This document shows positions 16,478-23,351 of a DNA stretch of 64,000 nt, in pieces. The notes under the pieces are model-generated. The model worked only from the letters and a program-made list of their open reading frames with translations. It did not search any database and was not told where the DNA came from. The DNA is taken from contig NZ_SJSL01000003.1 of NCBI RefSeq assembly GCF_004331695.1, forward strand, positions 124,001 to 188,000, in the 5' to 3' direction. The stretch's first letter is position 1; each line of letters begins with the position of its first letter. Made by a program: the position numbers and the translations under genes. The stretch is from Pedobacter psychroterrae (GTDB lineage Bacteria > Bacteroidota > Bacteroidia > Sphingobacteriales > Sphingobacteriaceae).

Positions 16478-18112
16478 TTATTCTTTTTTCACAGCTTCTG
16501 GTTCTGCATAGAAGACCTCGCCATCTTCCAATTCGATTACGCCATCTCTTGCTGCTTCTCCATACTTTTTAATGGCTGCATCGTTATTTTTAGGTTGTAC
16601 TTTAACAGATTTTGCTGTGAATTTTACGATCTTTCCTTCACCCGAGTTCACCACGGTTATTTTTCCGTCTATGATATACAGGGGATTTAGACCAACATCT
16701 AGTTTTGCCGTTTGTGCTGGCTTTTCTGTATTCTCGTCATATTTTTTCAAGGGCTTAACAATCGGTGGAGGAAATTTGACCTGTTTCTCTTCTTTAAGCT
16801 TTGGATCGGCAGTAACATCTGGTTTTATTAACGGCGGCGGAAATTTGACGACTTTGTTATTGTTTTTTCTGGCAAGTGGAGGAGTAGTTTTAACTGGGCG
16901 AGGTGGAGGGAATTTTATGGAGATCCCGGTGTTTTTACCGGTAAATTCCAGGGCTCCTTTGTTTACGCGCTTTCCATATTTTGCTACGGCTTCACTGTTG
17001 TTCAGTTCTTTCACCTGATCGAAACCAGAAACAGAACTGAAGTTTTGTGCCTTTGAGATCTTACCGTTGATCACTATCAATTTAATGGGACGGTTGTTTC
17101 CTGTTTCAGCATCGTACACACTTTCGATAGGATAGGTTTTTTTCTTTTCACCTGTTGCAGCCTGTTTTGCCTGCTGTTTTGGCTCCTGAAGCGCCACAGA
17201 GGATACGGCTGTTGTTTTTCTGGCATAGAGATCCACCAATGCGTAGTCTTTGGTAAAACCTAAAGTTGAAGCACAAAGCATCCCACCGGTAAGCGGAAGT
17301 ACATACAGGAGCCGGAGCCTGGCCCGTCCTGCAGATCTTTTTTTGTTTAACATGCTGATTCTGTTTTTTAATATGGATTGGTTGAACATTTGACTGGTGA
17401 GCGTATTTGGAAATGATCCAAAAGAGTTGTGGATGAGGAACAGTGCGTAATCATGTTTGACTAAGCCCTGATTGGTGGTGGCTTCATCGGCAATATATTC
17501 GTGCACGAGTTTGATGTCCTGTTTCATTAGCCAGCAGAGCGGATTGAACCAGTTGCAGATCAGCAGCATTTCAAAAAACAGGACATCAAAACTGTGTTTT
17601 TGACGGATATGGATCATTTCGTGTTGTAAAATGATGTTTTGTTTTTCTGTTCCGGGATTGATGAACAGCAGGTTAAAAAAGGAAAATGCGGTGTCTGACT
17701 GGCTGAAGTGCACCCGGATAATACCGTCCTTATAGGTTTTATCTGCCCTGGCCGCCATTCGGAATATTCCATAAAGGCTAGTGCCGAGACGGAAAAGGAA
17801 AAATGTGGCCACCAGCAGATAGCACGTAAAGAGCACACCTCCGGCAGTCAAAACGGGAGCAGTGTTAATAACCGGCAGCAGTTCTCCCGCATATTGGATC
17901 GTAACCGTTGCCTGGTTTTCGACAGGGTGAAGCAAGCTGTCCAGGTAACTGATTTGAAACATTGGCAGCAAAAATGCCAGCATCGAGGTGCCAAGCAGGT
18001 AATACCTGTTTAGCTGATAAAAGGTTTCACGATGCAGAAATAGCCGGTAAAACCCATAGAATACAGCCAGATACAGGTTGGCTTCCAGTAAATAATACAA
18101 CCAGCTCATCAT
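16478..18112 (-). CDS. M56 (BlaR1-like) membrane peptidase with plug-like repeats
   Basis: This 544-residue protein has N-terminal membrane helices (about 2-25, 35-55 and 92-118), the zinc motif HEMIH (164-168) with HEYIADE about 35 residues later, and a further helix near 265-285, as in BlaR1/MecR1 antirepressors. It lacks a penicillin-binding sensor domain. The C-terminal 250 residues carry three KFPPP motifs and two copies of a SusC-plug-like segment: a first (VINGKIS ... AVAKYGKRVNKGALEF) and a second (PLYIIDGK ... AAIKKYGEAARDGVIEL). The Pro-rich part recalls the periplasmic spacer of TonB. It overlaps the upstream blaI by 4 bp, so it probably relieves repression by that BlaI when a signal is sensed (family inference). 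Confidence 0.88.
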   Translation of the reverse strand: MMSWLYYLLEANLYLAVFYGFYRLFLHRETFYQLNRYYLLGTSMLAFLLPMFQISYLDSLLHPVENQATVTIQYAGELLPVINTAPVLTAGGVLFTCYLLVATFFLFRLGTSLYGIFRMAARADKTYKDGIIRVHFSQSDTAFSFFNLLFINPGTEKQNIILQHEMIHIRQKHSFDVLFFEMLLICNWFNPLCWLMKQDIKLVHEYIADEATTNQGLVKHDYALFLIHNSFGSFPNTLTSQMFNQSILKNRISMLNKKRSAGRARLRLLYVLPLTGGMLCASTLGFTKDYALVDLYARKTTAVSSVALQEPKQQAKQAATGEKKKTYPIESVYDAETGNNRPIKLIVINGKISKAQNFSSVSGFDQVKELNNSEAVAKYGKRVNKGALEFTGKNTGISIKFPPPRPVKTTPPLARKNNNKVVKFPPPLIKPDVTADPKLKEEKQVKFPPPIVKPLKKYDENTEKPAQTAKLDVGLNPLYIIDGKITVVNSGEGKIVKFTAKSVKVQPKNNDAAIKKYGEAARDGVIELEDGEVFYAEPEAVKKE

Positions 18113-18480
18113 TTCTTGTTTTTAAGTGTTTCAGCCATTTTGATCAATTCATCCAGTTCATCCATATCCATGTTCTTTTCCTTTACTAAAAATGAAACCA
18201 GGCTTTGGTAATTATTTTCAAAGTAATTGTTCATCACCTTATCAAATGCAAAATGCTTGTACTGCTCTTCAGAAATCGAAGGGAAATAGATATGCGTGTT
18301 CCCAATTGCCTTATGGTCTATAAATCCTTTGTTTTCCAATACCCTGATTACGGTAGATACGGTATTATAGGCAGGCTTGGGGGGTGTCATTTTTTCAATT
18401 ACCTCTTTTACCAATCCTTCCTTTATTTCCCATAAGATCAGCATTACCTGTTCTTCTGCTTTTGTAAGTTCTCTCATCAT
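18109..18480 (-). CDS. BlaI/MecI-family repressor
   Basis: This 123-residue winged-helix repressor has the family pattern: LTKAEEQVMLILWEIKEGLVKEVIE at the N-terminus, the recognition region KPAYNTVSTVIRVLENKGFI (about 34-53) and a C-terminal dimerisation part with YFENNYQSLVSFL. BlaI proteins bind ACTAC-N4-GTAGT-type operators as dimers and are cleaved when the partner M56 peptidase is activated. The partner gene overlaps it by 4 bp downstream. Two matching operators lie over its own promoter at 18514-18547, so it is probably autoregulated. Confidence 0.92.
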   Translation of the reverse strand: MMRELTKAEEQVMLILWEIKEGLVKEVIEKMTPPKPAYNTVSTVIRVLENKGFIDHKAIGNTHIYFPSISEEQYKHFAFDKVMNNYFENNYQSLVSFLVKEKNMDMDELDELIKMAETLKNKK

Positions 18481-18503
18481 TGAATCAAATATTTAATGTT
18501 ATT

Positions 18504-18534
18504 TAAAGCTACTACTATTTTTATAGTTTGCAAA
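18504..18534 (-). promoter_or_regulatory. Promoter of the first blaI-M56 operon
   Basis: On the minus strand TTTG (plus 18531-18534) is followed after 19 bp by TAGCTTTA (plus 18504-18511), one base off TAnnTTTG. The spacer contains one of the two BlaI-type operators. The leader before the ATG is about 20 nt. Confidence 0.55.
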
Positions 18535-18547
18535 CTATTTTTGTAGT
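18514..18547. promoter_or_regulatory. Tandem BlaI-type operators
   Basis: Two 14-bp sites lie here: ACTAT-TTTT-ATAGT at 18514-18527 and ACTAT-TTTT-GTAGT at 18534-18547. Their centres are exactly 20 bp apart, so dimers would bind the same DNA face. The form matches the known BlaI/MecI consensus ACTAC-N4-GTAGT. Together they also create a perfect 16-bp palindrome at 18523-18538. They cover the spacer and -33 region of the blaI promoter and sit about 45 bp upstream of the dprA promoter. Confidence 0.7.
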
Positions 18548-18589
18548 TTAATTTTAAGTATCTGTATATTAGTGTTTTAAAATTATCTG

Positions 18590-18621
18590 TTGGTGCTCTT
18601 CTTTGTTATTGTATAATTTTG
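18590..18621 (+). promoter_or_regulatory. Promoter of dprA, near-leaderless
   Basis: TTG at 18590-18592 and TAATTTTG at 18614-18621 are 21 bp apart, at the upper end of the usual spacing. The -7 element ends 3 nt before the ATG at 18625, so the transcript would begin at or within a few bases of the start codon. Confidence 0.5.
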
Positions 18622-18624
18622 CTA

Positions 18625-19713
18625 ATGAGTTTAATCCACAACATTGCCCTGACGTTTATACCAGAAGTAGGACACGTAACAGCAAAAAACCTGCTTGGTC
18701 ACTTTGGTTCATCGGAAGCTATATTTAAAGCAAAGAAAAATGAATTAGTAGCCGTACCGGGTATTGGTCCACAAACTGCCAGACATATCTTAGATAACAA
18801 TGCATTACAAGACGCTGAGAAGCAGCTGAAATTTATTGAGCACCATGCGGTTCAAGCACTGTTCTATACGGATGAAGCTTATCCTCACAGACTGAGGAAC
18901 TGTTTTGATGCGCCCGTTTTGTTGTATTACCGCGGTAATGCTGATCTTAACCATAGCAGGATCATTAGTATAGTAGGCACCCGAAAAGCCACAGAATATG
19001 GCAGACAGTTATGTAAGCAGCTGTGCGAAACACTAGCGGCCTATGATGTTTTGATTGTCAGCGGACTGGCCTACGGGATTGACATCGCAGCACATAAAGA
19101 AAGCGTATACCAAAATATCCCAACCGTTGGTATATTGGCACATGGCCTGGACAGGATTTATCCCCCCATACATCATCCCGTGGCACAAAAAATGCTGCTA
19201 AATGGTGGCCTGCTTACTGAATTTCCTTTAAACACCACTCCGGAAAAGGAAAATTTCCCTAAGCGAAACCGCATTATCGCAGGGCTTTCTGATGCGACCA
19301 TCGTGGTAGAGGCGACAGCCAAAGGCGGTGCGCTGATCACCGCTGATATCGCCAATTCGTACAACCGGGATGTCTATGCATTTCCCGGAAGAGTAAACGA
19401 TGTGAGCTCCCAGGGTTGCAATTTTCTGATAAAGACCAATCGTGCAGGTTTGATCGGCAATGCAAATGACCTCCTTTACTACCTGGGATGGGATGATAAA
19501 AAGAAGGTGCAGCAGGAGCAGTTGCAGATGCCTATGGGCCTTTCAGCTGAAGAGCAAAAGATTGTTGAGATTTTGCAAGGTGCCCCTGCACGTGTAGATG
19601 AACTTGCCATCCGTTCTGAAATACCGCAAAGTCAACTGGCCATGCATCTGCTGAACCTGGAAATGCAGGGGATCCTTGTTTCCCTTCCGGGTAAAGTCTA
19701 CCAGCTGAATTAG
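18625..19713 (+). CDS. dprA: DNA-processing protein DprA
   Basis: DprA loads RecA onto incoming single-stranded DNA during natural transformation and also occurs in non-competent species. This 362-residue protein has an N-terminal helix-hairpin-helix/SAM-like part (GPQTARHIL near 50-60) and the Rossmann-like core with SIVGTRKATEYGRQL, SGLAYGIDIAAHKESV, TVGILAHGLDRIYPP and the NRIIAGLSDATIVVEA-KGGALITA region. A C-terminal winged-helix (DML1-like) domain is seen at about 305-362. I chose the ATG at 18625 over a TTG two codons earlier, because the ATG fits the family and the promoter -7 element ends at 18621. Confidence 0.93.
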   Translation: MSLIHNIALTFIPEVGHVTAKNLLGHFGSSEAIFKAKKNELVAVPGIGPQTARHILDNNALQDAEKQLKFIEHHAVQALFYTDEAYPHRLRNCFDAPVLLYYRGNADLNHSRIISIVGTRKATEYGRQLCKQLCETLAAYDVLIVSGLAYGIDIAAHKESVYQNIPTVGILAHGLDRIYPPIHHPVAQKMLLNGGLLTEFPLNTTPEKENFPKRNRIIAGLSDATIVVEATAKGGALITADIANSYNRDVYAFPGRVNDVSSQGCNFLIKTNRAGLIGNANDLLYYLGWDDKKKVQQEQLQMPMGLSAEEQKIVEILQGAPARVDELAIRSEIPQSQLAMHLLNLEMQGILVSLPGKVYQLN

Positions 19714-19852
19714 CATATTTTATGATTGCCGATATATTAGCTTGTTTTTACTCTATTAAAGTACTAGATTAAAATATTGTTCTGATATATTTTGAATATC
19801 AATATTAAATTCTAATTAATCGATTGTAAATAGAATTCTGATCTTCATTCTG

Positions 19853-19860
19853 TATTTTTG
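19853..19860 (+). promoter_or_regulatory. Candidate -7 element of the CBS gene
   Basis: TATTTTTG matches TAnnTTTG and ends 4 nt before the ATG at 19865, predicting a leaderless or nearly leaderless transcript. The nearest TTG upstream is 26 bp away, too far for a standard -33 element. Confidence 0.4.
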
Positions 19861-19864
19861 TAAT

Positions 19865-21226
19865 ATGTGGTACAATAATATTTTAGAGACTATCGGCAAT
19901 ACGCCCCTGGTAAAATTGAATAATATTACTAAAGAAATCCCGGCTTTAGTACTTGCAAAAATCGAGACAACCAATCCTGGTAATTCGATTAAAGACCGTA
20001 TGGCTGTTAAGATGATTGAAGATGCCGAGCGGGAAGGTAAGCTAAAACCTGGCGGTACAATAATCGAAGGCACCTCGGGCAATACCGGTATGGGCCTGGC
20101 GATGGCTGCTATTGTAAAAGGCTATAAATGTATTTTTACCACTACGGATAAACAATCTAAGGAAAAGGTAGACGCACTGCGTGCATTTGGTGCTGAAGTG
20201 ATCGTGTGCCCTACCAATGTAGAGCCCGAAGATCCACGTTCTTATTATTCTGTATCGTCCAGACTGGAAAGAGAAGTTCCTAACTCCTGGAAACCCAACC
20301 AATATGATAACCTGTCTAATTCTCAGGCACATTATGAACAGACAGGCCCTGAGATCTGGGCACAGACAGAAGGCAAAATTACGCACCTTGTAGTGGGTGT
20401 GGGCACCGGTGGTACCATTTCAGGAACTGCCAAATACCTTAAGGAGCAAAATCCCAATATTAAAGTATGGGGAATTGATACCTACGGGTCGGTCTTTAAA
20501 AAATATAAAGAAACAGGCATACTGGATAAAAATGAGATCTATCCTTATATCACAGAAGGGATAGGAGAGGATTTTCTCCCTAAAAACGTAGATTTTGATA
20601 TCATAGACCTCTTTGAAAAAGTAACGGATAAAGATGCAGCCTTGATGACCAGGGATATCGCCCGCAAAGAAGGGATTTTTGTAGGTAATTCGGCCGGTTC
20701 TGCCATTGCCGGTTTGCTGCAATTGAAAGATAAGTTAAAACCTGAAGATGTAGTAGTAGTCATTTTTCATGACCATGGCAGCAGGTATATGGGCAAAATG
20801 TATAACGAAGACTGGCTGCGTGAGCGGGGTTTTCTGACAGATGAAAGATTAACTGCCAGAACCATCATCGCTAAAAAAGACAATACTGAAATAGTGACCA
20901 TCGATTGTGAAAAGACCATTCTCGAAGCAATAAATACCATGCATATGCTCAATATTTCTCAGATTCCCGTTACACAAAAGGAAATGGTAGTAGGTAAACT
21001 GGCCGAAAGTGATATATTGAAGGCTTTGATGGAAAATCCTTCCTTAAAATCAGCAAAGGTAGAAGAGATCATGTCGGCTACTTTTCCTTTTGTTGACCTT
21101 AACACTTCAATAGATAAGATCTCTGCGCTGATCAACAAAGAAAACAGTGCTGTATTGGTAGAGAGTGAGAGCGGAAAGATTGAAATAATAACGCAGTACG
21201 ATATCATTAATGCCATATCGGGGTAG
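19865..21226 (+). CDS. Cystathionine beta-synthase (PLP domain plus CBS pair)
   Basis: This 453-residue enzyme condenses serine or an activated serine with homocysteine, or releases H2S from cysteine, using PLP. The fold type II core has NTPLVKL, the Schiff-base lysine K43 in NPGNSIKDR, the substrate loop EGTSGNTGMGLA and the PLP-phosphate loop GVGTGGTISG. The length and the EDPRSYYSVSSRL insert fit cystathionine beta-synthase better than cysteine synthase. Residues about 335-453 form two CBS motifs (TILEAINTMHMLNISQIPV...VGKLAESDI and TSIDKISALINKENSAVLVE), a likely nucleotide- or SAM-responsive regulatory pair. The enzyme would complement the homocysteine-making gene at 6762. Confidence 0.9.
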   Translation: MWYNNILETIGNTPLVKLNNITKEIPALVLAKIETTNPGNSIKDRMAVKMIEDAEREGKLKPGGTIIEGTSGNTGMGLAMAAIVKGYKCIFTTTDKQSKEKVDALRAFGAEVIVCPTNVEPEDPRSYYSVSSRLEREVPNSWKPNQYDNLSNSQAHYEQTGPEIWAQTEGKITHLVVGVGTGGTISGTAKYLKEQNPNIKVWGIDTYGSVFKKYKETGILDKNEIYPYITEGIGEDFLPKNVDFDIIDLFEKVTDKDAALMTRDIARKEGIFVGNSAGSAIAGLLQLKDKLKPEDVVVVIFHDHGSRYMGKMYNEDWLRERGFLTDERLTARTIIAKKDNTEIVTIDCEKTILEAINTMHMLNISQIPVTQKEMVVGKLAESDILKALMENPSLKSAKVEEIMSATFPFVDLNTSIDKISALINKENSAVLVESESGKIEIITQYDIINAISG

Positions 21227-21228
21227 GA

Positions 21229-22554
21229 CTAATGTCCCGGCCCCGATACTTCAACGCGTTTAATCTGTGCACCCAATGCGCGCAGACGAATGTCAATGTC
21301 CTGGTATCCACGTTCAATCTGTTCAATATTGAATATGGTCGATTTACCTTCAGCAGATAAAGCCGCAATTAACAAAGAAACACCAGCACGGATATCCGGA
21401 GAGGTCATGCTGATCCCTCTAAGCTTGTACTGTTTATTGATGCCGTTTACGGTAGCCCTGTGCGGATCGCAAAGAATGATCTGCGCACCCATGTCGATCA
21501 GCTTGTCTACAAAGAACAGCCTGCTTTCAAACATTTTCTGATGGATGAGCACATTGCCTTTTGCTTGGGTAGCTACTACCAGTACGATGCTTAGTAAATC
21601 GGGGGTAAAGCCCGGCCATGGCGCATCCGCTACGGTAAGCATAGAACCATCTATAAATGATTCGATTACATAATTTTTTTGTGAAGGGATATAAATATCA
21701 TCCCCACGCAGCTCAAACTTGATCCCCAGCTTCTTAAATACATCCGGGATCACACCAAGTTCAGCATAGCATACATTTTTGATGGTAATCTCTGATTCTG
21801 TCATAGCAGCCAGTCCGATAAAAGAACCGATCTCTATCATGTCTGGCAGCATCCGGTGTTCTGTGCCACCAAGTTTGGTCACACCTTCTATGGTAAGCAG
21901 ATTAGAACCCACACCCGTGATCTTTGCGCCCATGCGGTTAAGCATTTTGCAAAGCTGCTGCAGGTAAGGTTCGCAGGCGGCATTGTATATGGTAGTAGTG
22001 CCTTTAGCCAGTACTGCCGCCATTACGATATTTGCCGTGCCGGTTACAGAAGCCTCATCCAATAGGATATAAGCCCCTTTAAGATTGGTAGCATCTACAT
22101 TGAAAAATTCTTTCTTGGTATCATAAACGAATTTAGCACCGAGCTTTTCAAAACCTAAAAAGTGTGTGTCCAGTCTCCTTCTGCCAATTTTATCACCACC
22201 TGGTTTAGGAATGGCAGCCGTACCAAAACGGCCCAAAAGTGGCCCTACTATCATGATAGAACCCCTTAAACCTCCTCCTTTTGCCTTAAAAGATTCAGAC
22301 AGGAAAAAGTCAAGGTTGATATTTTTTGCTTCAAACGTATAGGTGTCTTTAGAAAGGCGTTCGATGCTGACACCCATATCTCCCAGCAGCTCAATAAGCT
22401 TGTTTACGTCTTTGATGTCCGGGATATTGCTGATGGTAATTTTCTGATCGGTCAATAAAACAGCGGCGATGATCTGAAGTGCCTCGTTCTTAGCCCCCTG
22501 GGGTTGAATTTCGCCTTTCAGTTTCTTTCCACCAATTATTTCAAATGCATTCAT
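21229..22554 (-). CDS. murA: UDP-GlcNAc 1-carboxyvinyltransferase, Asp variant
   Basis: MurA transfers enolpyruvate from PEP to UDP-GlcNAc in the first committed step of peptidoglycan synthesis in the cytosol. The 441-residue protein shows PQGAKNEAL with the catalytic lysine K22, RGSIMIVGPLLGRFG, and the active-site loop PGGDKIGRRRLDTHF. In this loop the residue corresponding to E. coli Cys115 is Asp (D121, codon GAT at 22194-22192 on the minus strand). Asp at this position in other bacteria leaves the enzyme active but prevents alkylation by fosfomycin. It follows the DUF4290 gene by 30 bp and shares its promoter. Confidence 0.95.
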   Translation of the reverse strand: MNAFEIIGGKKLKGEIQPQGAKNEALQIIAAVLLTDQKITISNIPDIKDVNKLIELLGDMGVSIERLSKDTYTFEAKNINLDFFLSESFKAKGGGLRGSIMIVGPLLGRFGTAAIPKPGGDKIGRRRLDTHFLGFEKLGAKFVYDTKKEFFNVDATNLKGAYILLDEASVTGTANIVMAAVLAKGTTTIYNAACEPYLQQLCKMLNRMGAKITGVGSNLLTIEGVTKLGGTEHRMLPDMIEIGSFIGLAAMTESEITIKNVCYAELGVIPDVFKKLGIKFELRGDDIYIPSQKNYVIESFIDGSMLTVADAPWPGFTPDLLSIVLVVATQAKGNVLIHQKMFESRLFFVDKLIDMGAQIILCDPHRATVNGINKQYKLRGISMTSPDIRAGVSLLIAALSAEGKSTIFNIEQIERGYQDIDIRLRALGAQIKRVEVSGPGH

Positions 22555-22584
22555 AGTATAATAAGGATCTAATGATGGTAAATA

Positions 22585-23253
22585 TTAGTGGCGCTGTTTA
22601 GGATTATTATTGCGCTGTTGCGGACGGTTGTTGTTGTTCTGTCTGCCTTTGTTATTATTCCTTCCGCGATTATTATTTGCAGGCCTAACTACTACCGGGG
22701 CTTTAAACTCAACTTTATTCAGGTTGACGTTCTCGTCCAACTGCAGTTCGCCATTAGACAGCTCGTGAAGGTTCTTGATAATTGTTTCATCTGCTACACT
22801 GTCTTTGTTCCATTGCACATAAGCCATCTTCATGAAATTGGCAATGCTCTGCACCATCACAGCTCTTATTTCAGGTTCATCTACCGCCTTAGCTTTTTCG
22901 ATCATCACTTCTACAGTCTTGCCATAGTGTTTGTACCTGATTTTTTGTTGCGGATATCCAATGTGTTGTGGTTTTATAAGCGCAGCTTCAGGAGTAGGAG
23001 CAGGGTAAGGACAATCTACGTCTATCTTATAACCTGAAATAATATGCAGGTGATCCCATAGTTTATGTTTAAAATCAGCAACATCACGCAGATGCGGATT
23101 CAAAAATCCCATCAGATCTATTACCGCCTGTGCATACCGGTTGCGCTCCTCACGGTCTGGTAATTCTATAATGTACTTAACCATGTTTTGTACATTACGG
23201 CCATATTCAGCCAATATTAACTCGTTTCTGGTGGTATTATAATCAAAATTCAT
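22585..23253 (-). CDS. DUF4290 family protein
   Basis: This 222-residue protein matches the Bacteroidota DUF4290 family in its opening (MNFDYNTTRNELILAEYGRN), in the helical NRYAQAVIDLMGFLNPHLRD stretch and in WDHLHIISGY. Residues 1-170 look globular and helical. From about 190 to the end it is low-complexity, made almost only of Asn, Arg, Gln, Lys and Pro, which suggests a disordered and possibly RNA-binding tail. Its function is unknown. It stands directly before murA, so a link to cell-wall synthesis or growth is plausible by position only. Confidence 0.85.
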   Translation of the reverse strand: MNFDYNTTRNELILAEYGRNVQNMVKYIIELPDREERNRYAQAVIDLMGFLNPHLRDVADFKHKLWDHLHIISGYKIDVDCPYPAPTPEAALIKPQHIGYPQQKIRYKHYGKTVEVMIEKAKAVDEPEIRAVMVQSIANFMKMAYVQWNKDSVADETIIKNLHELSNGELQLDENVNLNKVEFKAPVVVRPANNNRGRNNNKGRQNNNNRPQQRNNNPKQRH

Positions 23254-23321
23254 TTAAATGTTTTCTATGGGGTAGTAATTTAGAAGCCTTAAAGCGGCTA
23301 TATAAGTTTATACATAGTTAG

Positions 23322-23351
23322 CAAATATATAGCTTATTTAATAATCCGCAA
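23322..23351 (-). promoter_or_regulatory. Promoter of the DUF4290-murA operon
   Basis: On the minus strand TTG (plus 23349-23351) and TATATTTG (plus 23322-23329) are separated by 19 bp, an exact match to the Bacteroidota consensus. The -33 part lies inside the last codons of uvrD, so this operon starts within the 3' end of its neighbour. The leader is about 60 nt. Confidence 0.7.

Noticed and set aside
16478..18480. Beta-lactam resistance regulator pair (BlaR1/BlaI)
   Set aside because: The M56 protein lacks the penicillin-binding sensor domain and no beta-lactamase gene is nearby, so the name would mislead; only the regulatory family is supported.
22192..22194. Asp codon in murA as a sequencing error
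   Set aside because: The change from a Cys codon to GAT needs two base differences, the loop around it is intact, and Asp is a known natural alternative at this site.
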